Assembly (NCBI GenBank): GCA_018806915.1
Contig: JAGKQI010000098.1
Location: forward strand, 3,224,001-3,288,000
DNA: 64,000 bases
Reading direction: 5' to 3'
DNA from: Phytophthora colocasiae
Lineage: Eukaryota; Oomycota; Peronosporomycetes; Peronosporales; Peronosporaceae
Made by a program: the position numbers and the translations under genes
Part shown: in pieces, positions 43,267 through 53,062 of the stretch
How the letters are laid out: each line of letters opens with the position of its first letter
Position numbering within the stretch: position 1 is the first letter of the stretch
The notes under the pieces: model-generated
Databases searched by the model: none
Told to the model about the DNA's origin: nothing
Seen by the model: the letters and a program-made list of their open reading frames with translations, nothing else

Positions 43267-46200
43267 TTAGTACGTGAGCAACCAAGCAGCAAGGAGAAGA
43301 TCGAGCGTACGCAGAGATGAGGCGTCTTGGTTGATCTCTTTGAAAGCTGATGAAGGAGGCTTTTTCCGCTTGGTATTCAGTCTCGAGGTCGTTTGAGCGA
43401 GGATGAAGTTTCGTACAGCCCGACCCACTTCCGACCGTCGAGGATTCCCCTTTCGAGATCTCGGTCGTTGGTGGGTAAATGTCAACTCCTGGTTTGTCAG
43501 CGACAGCCTCTCCTGCAGCACTGACACACGCTCCTTCAGCACATTTCTATAAGCTGATCCTGGCGGTCGATGCAGTAGCTCTTTAGCTTCTTCCTCCCGT
43601 TGCTGTCGCCGTGCTATCATATCAACTGGGAAAGTCCAGGGATGATCTAGAGGAGCTCGTCGAGTAGCAAAATGATCCAGTACACCCTGTGGTTCTCCAT
43701 TAATACTCCAGAGCTTGATCTGTCCGCTGGATGAAGAAGTGATCACAGCAACTGGATCTGAAGCCACTTCCAATGACAGTACAGGTCCAGAGTGTGCGCT
43801 CCATTGCCGGTTTGCTTTTACGACGTCGAGTATCGCTGTACTCTCATGTAGATCATTGTTTTGCGATGGGGAAGTGCCAGTTGAGCTTTTCATCCGAGCG
43901 TGGTGATACAAAGCTTCGATGGAGTCGAAGTTGATAGCCATCTCCTCATGCTGGAACGATGCAGTGTCTGTTGCAGATAAACCGACCCGGCATCGTGCTT
44001 GACAAGTACCAGATGACGGTCTTGACAATGTTCCAGCAATTTGGGAGGAGAATGCCACAACGTGGTGAGAAGAGCGACGGACGTGCCACTGCGTGACGAA
44101 TCCGGCTTCATCACTCGCAATCACGTGCACTCCACACTCACGCTCCAGCTCAAGACGCTCCTTCATCGCTGGTCGATTGGAGGCAACTTCTGTGGTATCA
44201 TGGGCACAGACAGTGATAACATGGGTTATACCAGCCTGGTATCGATCCGTTTCTCTAGCTGTCGACAACTCCGTTGTACATTTATACGAAGTGGTTCCTG
44301 GTACTACAGACCACAGAAACACTCGCCCTGTCGAGGTGCCGCCCACAATGTCCGCAGTTGAACCAAAGAAGCTCAAGCACGTGATTTCCCCGCAGGATTC
44401 CGGTGCTACACACGTTCCTTGTGAGTGGCTGACGTCAAAATTCCAGAGCTGGATGAAGCTATCCCCCACAGGATTGGTAACCAGAGCAGCAACAAGATTT
44501 AAGGCTTCATTTCCTGTACTTTTCAGGATCACGTACTTCGCTGGGCTCTTAGGGCGAGTACTTGGACGTATTGAAGGTTGATGGAGCTCGTCCAACTCAG
44601 GAAGTATACGAAGCGACTGCAATAGAACAGACTGGATGGGGCCTCCTCCGAATGGCACGTAAAACCCCTGGGGGTTGTTCTCGTCGGAGATATGCAGAAC
44701 GGAATTGGAGGAGATCGACAGCACACGTTTTCCATACAAGACGTACGACACATCCACAATGCAGTGGGAATGTGGATCGAGCTCCTTCATGACGTTCCCA
44801 TTGACAGCATTCACAACCTTGATAGATCCTGTATCGTCACCAACGATGATCTTCCGTTCACGATCGTCTACACAAACTGCTGTAATGGCTCGAGCTTGTG
44901 CTTCATGAGATTCCGGATTGGTTTGCTTCATGCTTGCGGCTGGATCTTTGGTGGACATGATAATATCAGCGTACTCGTACGTCTTCAAGGGATCTCCCGT
45001 GTCTCCTTTCCAAAGCAAAAGCTTCGTACTTGTAGCTCCAACTACCACATTAAGAGCCCTGCAATAACAAGCAAAGAGGATTTCTTCTCGCGGTTTAACT
45101 TCGCAGTAATCGTAGAATTTCACAGTCGTTCCTGCTGTAACCAGTACAGGATCACTTGCACTTGTTTCAGGTACGACGAACATACTCCATATCTTTTGAG
45201 GTAAATGCCAATTGGACGTCGGTGGAGGTGAGTACTGGAAGGTTTGAAGACACTCCCAAGGCTCAGACGTTGGCGTTCGCACTACACTCGAGTAAACGTT
45301 GAACGTATCCGTCCTGTCAACACTAATAAGTTGATGATTCGAGTCCACAAAGGCGAGAATTTCCACTGGAGCTTGGTGCTGTCTGAGTGTCGTATCATGC
45401 GTTAACATCCCTCCTAGACTCGATTTCTTCCAGGTTGAGATATGCAGTGAAGTTTCATCAGCGTACGAGTGGAAGCCTACACTGGCAAAGCTCTCCACCT
45501 CGGTCGAATAAATGAGAACCTTCACTCCGCTTCCGTGAGCGTCGAAAGCGCCAACTTCTTGTCCAGTTTCAGTGTCCACAACACTCAGAATACCATCTTC
45601 ACGACCTACAGCCAAGTACGTGCGGTTAATGGAGCGGAAAGCAACAAGAGCAGTGACGCCTTTGACTCGTTCCTGCACTAGAGTCACTTCCTTTGTGGCA
45701 ATTGTACCAGTTGCAGGAGCTCGGAGCTTCCCAGACAAGTCCCAGAGCTGCAATTGACTGATCTTCGTGTGAGGTTGGTCCGTTCCTGCGTTTGGCCGAT
45801 AGCAATCCCTCTTCGAGTCCGATGGCTTACCAGAGTGTAAACAAGGGATGACAACTGCAGAAGTTGCAATGCTTTTAAGCGATGGCACCCAGCACAAGTT
45901 CTCCTGAGCGGCAAAAGACTCGAGATGGTGAATCATCACTGGGTTATACAGATCCGTCACACTCCACACGCTCAGATATCCCCGTACAAGCACTGAAGAC
46001 GTCACCAATGACTTTCTAACAGCCACATAGACCACATCCAACACAACATGTTCTTGGAACGCAGTGTGCAATCTCATAGTGGACAAATGCTTTGGCCCAT
46101 CATTACGGTCGAATTGCAGGCTGTAGACGTACACGACGTCCGAATTCGCTTCAAAGTACGCCATTGCGTTCTGCTCTGATAGTAGTCGCATTTGCTGGAT

Positions 46201-46548
46201 TCGAGTGGTGATATTCCGCAGTGGAGTCTTCGTGTCTGTAGGGAGAATGTTCAAAGGAACGTAGTGTTTGGTTGATAACCCTCGACCTTCGAAGTAAAAG
46301 TCCGCTTTAGCCTGGCCTGCATCCATCATATAACCAGCGAATTCGTCCCAGTCCAGTACTGCATCTCCATTGACGTCGATCGTATGGAAGAGCTCAATGA
46401 CTCCAACGACAAAGTCGAGTTCGGAATGAATACGATCACGCAAACTCCTCTTCATGAGCCACACGAAAGCTTCAAGTCCTAAACTCTCTGTGAACTGCCC
46501 ACGTAGTCGACGGACGTCCTCCGTCGTCATATTCATCATCACATCCAT
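43267..46548 (-). CDS. EF-hand and WD40-repeat protein (WDR49/EFCAB8-like)
   Basis: Open frame of 1,093 codons. The N-terminus has an EF-hand pair region with one clear loop, DVNGDAVLDWDEF (about residues 58-70), as in the WDR49/WDR64/EFCAB8 group. About 12 WD40-like blades follow through the body, e.g. YLSVWSV, LAVGREDGILSVVDTETGQE, IIVGDDTGSIKVVNAVNG, VVGGTSTGRVFLWSVVPG, VITSSSSGQIKLWSING. The C-terminal 130 residues are charged and helical. Relatives in animals are linked to cilia and sperm, so a flagellar role is likely but inferred. The last codons (LLAAWLLTY) may be intron: a donor GTACTA at about 43272 and an acceptor 56 nt on would add about 28 residues and end at 43133. Confidence 0.82.
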   Translation of the reverse strand: MDVMMNMTTEDVRRLRGQFTESLGLEAFVWLMKRSLRDRIHSELDFVVGVIELFHTIDVNGDAVLDWDEFAGYMMDAGQAKADFYFEGRGLSTKHYVPLNILPTDTKTPLRNITTRIQQMRLLSEQNAMAYFEANSDVVYVYSLQFDRNDGPKHLSTMRLHTAFQEHVVLDVVYVAVRKSLVTSSVLVRGYLSVWSVTDLYNPVMIHHLESFAAQENLCWVPSLKSIATSAVVIPCLHSGKPSDSKRDCYRPNAGTDQPHTKISQLQLWDLSGKLRAPATGTIATKEVTLVQERVKGVTALVAFRSINRTYLAVGREDGILSVVDTETGQEVGAFDAHGSGVKVLIYSTEVESFASVGFHSYADETSLHISTWKKSSLGGMLTHDTTLRQHQAPVEILAFVDSNHQLISVDRTDTFNVYSSVVRTPTSEPWECLQTFQYSPPPTSNWHLPQKIWSMFVVPETSASDPVLVTAGTTVKFYDYCEVKPREEILFACYCRALNVVVGATSTKLLLWKGDTGDPLKTYEYADIIMSTKDPAASMKQTNPESHEAQARAITAVCVDDRERKIIVGDDTGSIKVVNAVNGNVMKELDPHSHCIVDVSYVLYGKRVLSISSNSVLHISDENNPQGFYVPFGGGPIQSVLLQSLRILPELDELHQPSIRPSTRPKSPAKYVILKSTGNEALNLVAALVTNPVGDSFIQLWNFDVSHSQGTCVAPESCGEITCLSFFGSTADIVGGTSTGRVFLWSVVPGTTSYKCTTELSTARETDRYQAGITHVITVCAHDTTEVASNRPAMKERLELERECGVHVIASDEAGFVTQWHVRRSSHHVVAFSSQIAGTLSRPSSGTCQARCRVGLSATDTASFQHEEMAINFDSIEALYHHARMKSSTGTSPSQNNDLHESTAILDVVKANRQWSAHSGPVLSLEVASDPVAVITSSSSGQIKLWSINGEPQGVLDHFATRRAPLDHPWTFPVDMIARRQQREEEAKELLHRPPGSAYRNVLKERVSVLQERLSLTNQELTFTHQRPRSRKGNPRRSEVGRAVRNFILAQTTSRLNTKRKKPPSSAFKEINQDASSLRTLDLLLAAWLLTY

Positions 46549-46610
46549 GGTGGCAAGAAAAACTAAAATGGCAAAACGACTTTTTGATAGTTACGAGGTT
46601 GCTACACGTT

Positions 46611-47822
46611 TTACATTTTCGTGTATGATCCAGTGGCGGGAGACTTGGGCGAAAGAGCTTCAGCAGAGCTGGAGGTCTCGTGCTCCGATTCAGTTCCGGC
46701 ACTGAGTTGTTCTTTGCGTGTGGTGAGGGCGAGAACGACAAAACCGCCCAGCACCAACACGGAAGAGACCCATGTGGCCCAACCAGGTTTGATGTCGTTG
46801 ACGATCCAATCCGAGAAGATGGCCATGGGCACCGTCAGTGACAAGCCAATGGTGGCTGTAGTGGTGGACGTATACATGATAGCTACAGCCCAGAGGTAGT
46901 CAGCCAGCACATTATTCAGCAGACCCTGAACGAAAAGCAGACCCACGATCTCCCATGTCAAGCCCTGCAACGACTCAACGCCAGTGTAGTTGAAGACGAT
47001 TACAAAGACGGCAAGAACAATGAGACTGAAGAGACCCACAAAGCCGAAGAAGAGCGACACACTCATGCCAGCGTCGTCCGGGATGTACTTGCGGATAGCT
47101 GTAGTGTACACGCCGTACATGATAGCACCGATAAGGGCACAGACATCACCCCAGAAACCTTCGGATATGCCACCGCTCGAGTCCTTTGCGAGAGTCGTAC
47201 AGTTACCAGCCATACAGAGCAGCACACCCAAAGCTTTAAGCCACGTGAAGCGTTCCTTGAGGATCCAAACAGCCAGGATCAACGTGAAGATCGAGGAAGT
47301 GGCTGATAGAATCGTGCTGCTTGTGACACTGGTCAAGTTGAGACTCTCGTTGTATGTGAAGTTCGCAATGAACCACAGAGGCGCGACGATAGCAGCAGCA
47401 ACAATTGTTCGTCGAAGCGTGGCCTTGTCGTGCGGCGTCTGCTGCACTTCAGCACCAGCTTCAGCTTTGACTTGAGGCAGATCCGACATCCCTTGACCCG
47501 ATAATCCTCGACCCAAGTGGGGGAACCACACCTTGGTCACGTAGTAGATGGGTAGATTCACGGAGAACAACGCCATACCGAAGGATGTCAAGAAGAACGG
47601 AGCCTCGAAAGACAAGTCGTTGAAGATGTACTGGATTAAGACACTGGAGAAGTTCCAGATGATGGCGACACAAACCAAGAAGACGCAGCCCACGACCCAT
47701 TGCCAAAGAGAACCGCGCTTAGATGCCGACGTGGGGTCATTGTCCTCAACGGTGCTGGGCCTAACGACAGGAGTCGGAGGGTTTGACACGGACGCGTGTG
47801 AGACTGACAAACGCTGGCTCAT
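46611..47822 (-). CDS. SLC35F5-like drug/metabolite-type transporter
   Basis: 403 residues, intronless. About ten membrane helices in two EamA-like halves: WQWVVGCVFLVCVAIIWNFS, FFLTSFGMALFSVNLPIYYV, then after a cytosolic loop ATLRRTIVAAAIVAPLWFIA, LNLTSVTSSTILSATSSIFT and LIGAIMYGVYTTAIRKY, ending in ATWVSSVLVLGGFVVLALTT. The WNFSS and TSVTSSTIL phrases are typical of SLC35F3/F4/F5 relatives of yeast Thi74. The substrate is unknown. N- and C-termini are Ser/Thr-rich and cytosolic. It lies 62 bp downstream of the start of the EF-hand/WD40 gene. Confidence 0.85.
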   Translation of the reverse strand: MSQRLSVSHASVSNPPTPVVRPSTVEDNDPTSASKRGSLWQWVVGCVFLVCVAIIWNFSSVLIQYIFNDLSFEAPFFLTSFGMALFSVNLPIYYVTKVWFPHLGRGLSGQGMSDLPQVKAEAGAEVQQTPHDKATLRRTIVAAAIVAPLWFIANFTYNESLNLTSVTSSTILSATSSIFTLILAVWILKERFTWLKALGVLLCMAGNCTTLAKDSSGGISEGFWGDVCALIGAIMYGVYTTAIRKYIPDDAGMSVSLFFGFVGLFSLIVLAVFVIVFNYTGVESLQGLTWEIVGLLFVQGLLNNVLADYLWAVAIMYTSTTTATIGLSLTVPMAIFSDWIVNDIKPGWATWVSSVLVLGGFVVLALTTRKEQLSAGTESEHETSSSAEALSPKSPATGSYTKM

Positions 47823-48454
47823 GACGGAAATTCAAACCGAGACGTATCCACTTGCAGGAGCTTTTGAGAATGCCTGGCCCGTAGCTCTTGGAGTTCCGTT
47901 GACGTCGTCATGGCCTCGGGGCCAAACGTTGGCGCGTGTAGGGAGATGCAGCGGCCGGTGGTGTCCTTGGATTTGCTAGTCGGCCAATGGGGATGAGCAG
48001 GACGATTCGTTTGCATACATACGGATCAGCACATCAGATACACACCAAACACTAAAATAGGAAGGTACGAACTACTTGAATTTGTATTGGCCTATATAAG
48101 TAGATTTATATGGTTTCAAACCTGTATGAACTGTTGGGGTATTGAGGCGGGACACATAAAGGATCATGCAGTACCACGCTCACGCTATGTGAGACCATTG
48201 GTCAAAACTTGATGCCTTGCTCGTGACGCGGAGCTCCACTGCAATACCCCGCCGCCACGTCAAGTCGATACAAGCACTGCATGCTTCCTGCTGTGCGATG
48301 TAGCTTTACGTCTTGTATGCGCACACACAAGTATTCACGGACCATGAATCAAGGCGCTCTCTGTTTGGTGATCAAGTTGTTTGACAAAGGTGGAAGATAG
48401 TAAGGGACTGCGGACTGCAACTGGTGAGCCTCGAATGAGTTACAGCCTGCAGCT
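47823..48454. other. Intergenic region, no supported gene
   Basis: Contains the promoter region of the transporter gene and the 3' flank of the oxidoreductase gene. No reading frame with a motif was seen on either strand. Confidence 0.45.
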
Positions 48455-49522
48455 TTATTGAAGTGCACGTGCTACTAGTTGTCGTTGTAGTTCGGCCAGA
48501 TCCTGCTCCCATTCCAGTGGCCATGAGGGCGCCGTCAACGGAGTTTTAGCTCGCACAACTTCCTCTTCTTGATTCTGTTTCTCGCTGCCAGTTTCCGTCA
48601 CTTGCTGACCGAGAGTAGTCATGACCAATTCGCTCTTGTCTCCAAAAAGAACGTTTGCAGCCTCCTCGATCCCCACATCCTGGTTCCACGCACGACAGCA
48701 AAAGAGTGCAAAAGCCTGCACTAAGGCACGAATATCCTCACGTCGAGGCGCTATCGCTTCTACTGCCAGTTGAAGTGGCAGTAGCTGTCGATGTCGTTGA
48801 AGCTCCGCTACATTTACTGGTAACCCAGCAGATATCTGAGCAAGACTTCCTACCAGTTCCTCTTCCGCTTGTTGTAGTTCATGCCATTGACTCGCAATTT
48901 TCGCTACATCTGGCTGCACCCGCACCACACCTTCTGACCCACAAGCTTTCGTCAAACTCTGGTGCGTCACTCCACAAAGAGTGCTGATCACCAGTGGAGG
49001 AGTCTTCACATTAGCAGCCAAAGCGTGTCGGATCTGGATCGTCACGCTTTTCAATTGTGAAGGAGGCATACACAGCACTAAAATGTCGCTCTCTCGAGCA
49101 AGTCGGGCGTTGTCGTAGTACCGAGGCACCAGTTGGAACAGGGGAAGAGCTGAAGGAGCTTTTAGGGCCTCGCAACGAGGAATCCGATCTGGTTGACGAG
49201 TCGAGAGAGCAATCCGATCAGCTCGGTATCCGTTGGCCAAGATAGTCATAACCACTGCAGTCCCCACGCTACCTCCACCCAGGACACCAATTGTCGGCGG
49301 GTCTTTACTTGCAGCAGCGTAGCACTTGGAGCAGGCCAGAACGAGCAGTAAAACTTGGTGGGCGATGACTTGAACAGACAAAGAGCGAGTGTGGAGCAGC
49401 AATTGAGACTTTGGAGCGAGTCGAGTTGGTGCCAGCAGCTCTGCACGGATCTTGAAGGGCTTCTTGACGTTCTTAGCGTCTGCATTTCCTGAAGGCGAAG
49501 CTGGTGGCGAGATCGCAGCCAT
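48455..49522 (-). CDS. NOXRED1-like NADP-dependent oxidoreductase (P5C reductase fold)
   Basis: 355 residues from ATG 49522 (MAAISPPASPSGNAD), preferred to the one at 49543 for its start context. A Rossmann dinucleotide-binding motif IGVLGGGSVGTAVVMTIL is at about residues 78-95, followed by ALSTRQPDRIPRCEAL and ILVLCMPPSQLKSV, where LSTRxP is the phosphate-binding pattern of NOXRED1 relatives. The second half contains PLVISTLCGVTHQSLTKACG, as in the pyrroline-5-carboxylate reductase N-domain. The conserved proline-substrate site of true P5C reductase is not seen, so the substrate is unknown. Confidence 0.75.
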   Translation of the reverse strand: MAAISPPASPSGNADAKNVKKPFKIRAELLAPTRLAPKSQLLLHTRSLSVQVIAHQVLLLVLACSKCYAAASKDPPTIGVLGGGSVGTAVVMTILANGYRADRIALSTRQPDRIPRCEALKAPSALPLFQLVPRYYDNARLARESDILVLCMPPSQLKSVTIQIRHALAANVKTPPLVISTLCGVTHQSLTKACGSEGVVRVQPDVAKIASQWHELQQAEEELVGSLAQISAGLPVNVAELQRHRQLLPLQLAVEAIAPRREDIRALVQAFALFCCRAWNQDVGIEEAANVLFGDKSELVMTTLGQQVTETGSEKQNQEEEVVRAKTPLTAPSWPLEWEQDLAELQRQLVARALQ

Positions 49523-49616
49523 GGTCAAAGGTCGGTAGAGCACTTATAACTTCCAATTCGTTTTGAAGCTTTGCATTATTCCTGAAGTTTACCAGCTAGA
49601 CACGAAAGCAGCAACG

Positions 49617-51098
49617 TTATAGTGAATCGAACTCGCTCTTGGATAGATCGTGTGGCTTTTCGGGTTGTGCAGTGTCACGGTCTTGAGGCTGTGCATTTGT
49701 CGGGGCGTCTGCGTTAACTTTTTCCTGCACTGTGTCCTCCGTCAATTCCTCTTGAGTTTCTTGTTCCTCCTCAACCGCCTCCTCTTCAGTTTCAGGCACA
49801 TCCGTCAGCTCTTCCAACAGTGCAGCCAGAGCCGGAAAAGCAGCTACAACCTCCTTCGGTGTTTCACTGGTGACGTAGTCATAGGCCTGATCATCAGACA
49901 GCAGACCAACCTCGTCAGCTGAAGCCTCCAGCAGATCTCCACGTTGGAAGAACCGGTTGATCGTTCGTAGATCCCTTCGCAACAGCTTCTCCGTGTCAGG
50001 GTGTGAGCGATCAATTGCCTGGCCAAAGTCAATTAGCCAGATGCGCTTCTCACGGTGTGCGAACAGGATGTTGTACTCGCTCAGATCGCCGTGGACCAAG
50101 TGTGCGCGCTGGTACAGAGCTCGCGTAGCCTGCAGAACGTCCGCATACGCGCGCGCCTGCTGCTTAGGTGACAAGTCCGCCTGCACGTCCTTCAACGTCG
50201 GCTCTGGCCAACCATCCGCACCCACAAACTGCATGACCAGCACATGTTCCTTGCACACGATCGGAGCCGGCGCACGGATGCTGCACTTGGCAGCACGACA
50301 CAAGTTCCGGTACTCTTTATCTGTCCAAGCCTTGATCTGTCGACGCTGGTCCTTCTTCTGGAAGTTCAAGTCAAAGCGACGATCTCCCGTCACGTACTCG
50401 TGACGGTTGCCGAACTCGTTCAACGTGGTGCGGAAGATCTTGACAGCCAGCTGTACAGGTCGCATCGTAACTTCGTCCGTCCCCATTGCAAAATACACAT
50501 GAGCCTCCTTGCCACTCTGCACACAGCCATGCACCTGATCCAGCTCCCCCCTGTTGATCATCTTCTGCAGGATCAACGTGGTGCGTTCGTCCATCACGCC
50601 GTCCGTCGTGGCGTGCGCCTCTGACTCCACTCGACCAGAGCCGAATCCTTTCTTCTCGCTCTTCTGCTGACGACGTTGACTCTCCCTAAGGGACGTGAAG
50701 CCTTTGCCACTGCCGGAACCGTGTGCTGCGTCCTCCATGGACAAGGAGCCGGTCACACGGGCACGTGCAAGTGCTGCAGCGCTCGTGACGGCACCTGGAG
50801 CGCGTGCCAGCACGGAAGGAGCACCAGCGCTTTCACCTGAAGCCTCCGCTACAAAATCCAAGCTGTCGGCGTTGAACAGCTCCTTGTTGCGGTCCTGTTC
50901 GCGTCGTTCCTTGCTTCTCTGAATATTAGTGAAGACACTGCTCTGATACTCGGGATTGATCTCCCGCTGCACGGCATTGAGCTCTTCCTCATAGAGACTG
51001 AGCGCTAGAGCTTCGTCCATCAGGTCCTGCATACTTGGCTGGGGCTTGGCTGGTTCAGTCGAGGGAATTCCCCACGGACACGTGCTGGTACTCGCCAT
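49617..51098 (-). CDS. RIO kinase, RIOK3 type, copy 1
   Basis: 493 residues from ATG 51098 (MASTSTCPWGIPSTEPA). The CPW start and the helix MQDLMDEALALSLYEEEL match the RIOK3 N-terminus. The RIO domain (about 190-420) shows MINRGELDQVHGCVQSGKEA (ATP loop), LAVKIFRTTLNEFGNRHEY with the catalytic Lys, HLVHGDLSEYNILF with the catalytic Asp, and LIDFGQAIDRSHPDTEKLL. The metal-binding motif reads IDFGQ rather than the usual IDVSQ. The C-terminus is long, acidic and Glu/Thr-rich. RIOK3 acts in 40S ribosome maturation and innate signalling in animals; the role here is inferred. Divergent from transporter 1, 407 bp apart. Confidence 0.88.
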   Translation of the reverse strand: MASTSTCPWGIPSTEPAKPQPSMQDLMDEALALSLYEEELNAVQREINPEYQSSVFTNIQRSKERREQDRNKELFNADSLDFVAEASGESAGAPSVLARAPGAVTSAAALARARVTGSLSMEDAAHGSGSGKGFTSLRESQRRQQKSEKKGFGSGRVESEAHATTDGVMDERTTLILQKMINRGELDQVHGCVQSGKEAHVYFAMGTDEVTMRPVQLAVKIFRTTLNEFGNRHEYVTGDRRFDLNFQKKDQRRQIKAWTDKEYRNLCRAAKCSIRAPAPIVCKEHVLVMQFVGADGWPEPTLKDVQADLSPKQQARAYADVLQATRALYQRAHLVHGDLSEYNILFAHREKRIWLIDFGQAIDRSHPDTEKLLRRDLRTINRFFQRGDLLEASADEVGLLSDDQAYDYVTSETPKEVVAAFPALAALLEELTDVPETEEEAVEEEQETQEELTEDTVQEKVNADAPTNAQPQDRDTAQPEKPHDLSKSEFDSL

Positions 51099-51505
51099 TG
51101 TTCGCTTTAACACTTGAGCACCAATGCGCAAATTCAGGAATGACTCGCCAAAGCAATTAATTCAGACTAGGAGTTAACCCTTTGACTACAATGAATGGGT
51201 TGAAAAAGATCATACAACGAACAGGTATGTCACTAGACTGAGACAACATGATATGTCAGACTGCGAAGGTGGTGAAGGCACGGTCTACATGCACTCCACC
51301 TTACTTCGAGAACGTTCGTTCGGTTGGAATGTATTTGGTGGCTGCTGACTCACAAGGATTAACTGTTGCTTCCGGTGCTTGCGTACATGTATTGCACCAG
51401 GAAGGACCCGGGATGCCACCAGCTTTTCGTTCCTCTGATGTCCAAGCAGACCAGCAACGAACAACAATGTGTAGGTCATTCCTTGAAAGCAACCTACAGT
51501 GAGTG

Positions 51506-53056
51506 ATGCTAGCGTCCCCCATGCTCTCCCCAGCGTCCAGCACACGTTCGCTTCCTCCACGTCTGCCAATTTCCAGTAGACGCAACGTTCATTTCCAGCC
51601 CAAAGTGTCACTAAAGAGTCAACTTGCAGGTGTCCACGTGTTCATGGGCTTCTTAATGTCCATCATTGGGGCTGGGATGCTCTCGGTGCCGTACACTTTA
51701 GTGCTCGTTCCAATGTGGCAGGCCATCGCTGAAATTGTCTTCGTAGGTGTATCCATGTCCTGTACAGCCAACGCTTTACTACACGCACATGTGCACGCAG
51801 CAGCTAGAGCGGAGTTTGAAGCTCACGCTCTAGGCGCAGGCAGTAAATACGTCGGCTTTCAAGCTTTAGCTCGACGTGCTGGAGGCCCCACTCTAGGCTA
51901 CGTCGTGTCTTTAATCATGGTCAGTGGTGTCTACGGTGGCTGTGTGGGCAACCTCCAGATTATTCGAGACTTGACGCCGTTCGTAGTCAAGTTAATGGAC
52001 AGTGGAGTGAACGATCTGTCTGAAAACGGGCAGGAAAACGTCAAGCAGGTCGTCATGTGGGTGTTGCTGGCTGTCATCTTGCTTCCACTCTGTATGCTGC
52101 GCAAACTATCAGCTCTTCAGCCGACGAATTACGTGAGCTTCGTGCTGTCCATCTACCTGGTGGGTGCTGTGGTCTACCGCTCCTTTGAAGGGTATCGTCC
52201 TGCTGATCAAGCTACTGGAACGCAAGTGCTGACTGGCGAAGAACTCAATAGCACGGACAGTTTAAACGTGACGACGGTGTCTCAATCTCTTGAAGGTAAC
52301 AGCTTCTCTCGACTGGCTCAATCGATCTCCATCTACAACTTCGCCTTCATGATGACACTCAACTTGTTGCCGCTGTTCGTACAGCTCCTAAAAGCCAGTG
52401 GGGGTACGAATATGAGACGAAGTTGGGCTATGAGGAACTTCACGACATTTGTGACGGCGCCTCCACTGCTCGCAACGCGCTCGAAGATGAGGAAATGCAT
52501 TTTTGGAGCTACCTTCATCTGTGCGGTGCTGTATGGATCAATTGGGTGTGCAGCTTTTGATCTGTACGGAGACAAAATCGACGGCAACATCCTGCTCAAC
52601 CTCCAGAGCGACCCAGTGATGAAGATCCCGCTTATCGCGACGTATTTGACTGTGTTGTTGACGTTTCCACTGCTGTTCCTGCCACTTCGCTCCCTTATTG
52701 AAGAACTGTTGACTCAGACGTTCAAGTCCAATGACAGTGGTGAATATTCGGACGACAGCAAACACAGTGACGGTGAGAGCGAATTCTCCAGTATTGCTCG
52801 ACTCACGATCGTATCTGTGCTCTTGTGTACTCAGCAGCTCATTGCGCTCAACGTTTCAGGCATTGAAGTCGTGTTTTCACTCATGGGGGCCACCAGTTGC
52901 CTGGTTATCTGCTATGTTTTCCCTGTGATTGCCTTCACAACGGTATATCCTTGGCGTCGAAGTCGTCACGGGTTTCTTTGGCTTGCAGTGCTGTGGACGA
53001 TCGTACTCCTCGTCACCATCCAAGGTATAACGTGTGTGTATTTACTACTGACGTAA
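51506..53056 (+). CDS. AAAP-family amino acid transporter, copy 1
   Basis: 516 residues from ATG 51506. About 11 membrane helices of the AAAP/SLC38 type (Aa_trans). Helix 1 carries the family motif VFMGFLMSIIGAGMLSVPYT, where the broken helix binds the amino acid and the coupling ion. Other helices: VVSLIMVSGVYGGCVGNLQI, MWVLLAVILLPLCMLRKLSA, FAFMMTLNLLPLFVQLL. The N-terminus (about 40 residues) is Ser/Pro/Arg-rich and cytosolic. A paralog lies at 59657-61228 in inverted orientation. Its stop is 6 bp from that of the convergent ankyrin gene. Confidence 0.88.
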   Translation: MLASPMLSPASSTRSLPPRLPISSRRNVHFQPKVSLKSQLAGVHVFMGFLMSIIGAGMLSVPYTLVLVPMWQAIAEIVFVGVSMSCTANALLHAHVHAAARAEFEAHALGAGSKYVGFQALARRAGGPTLGYVVSLIMVSGVYGGCVGNLQIIRDLTPFVVKLMDSGVNDLSENGQENVKQVVMWVLLAVILLPLCMLRKLSALQPTNYVSFVLSIYLVGAVVYRSFEGYRPADQATGTQVLTGEELNSTDSLNVTTVSQSLEGNSFSRLAQSISIYNFAFMMTLNLLPLFVQLLKASGGTNMRRSWAMRNFTTFVTAPPLLATRSKMRKCIFGATFICAVLYGSIGCAAFDLYGDKIDGNILLNLQSDPVMKIPLIATYLTVLLTFPLLFLPLRSLIEELLTQTFKSNDSGEYSDDSKHSDGESEFSSIARLTIVSVLLCTQQLIALNVSGIEVVFSLMGATSCLVICYVFPVIAFTTVYPWRRSRHGFLWLAVLWTIVLLVTIQGITCVYLLLT

Positions 53057-53062
53057 GTATTA

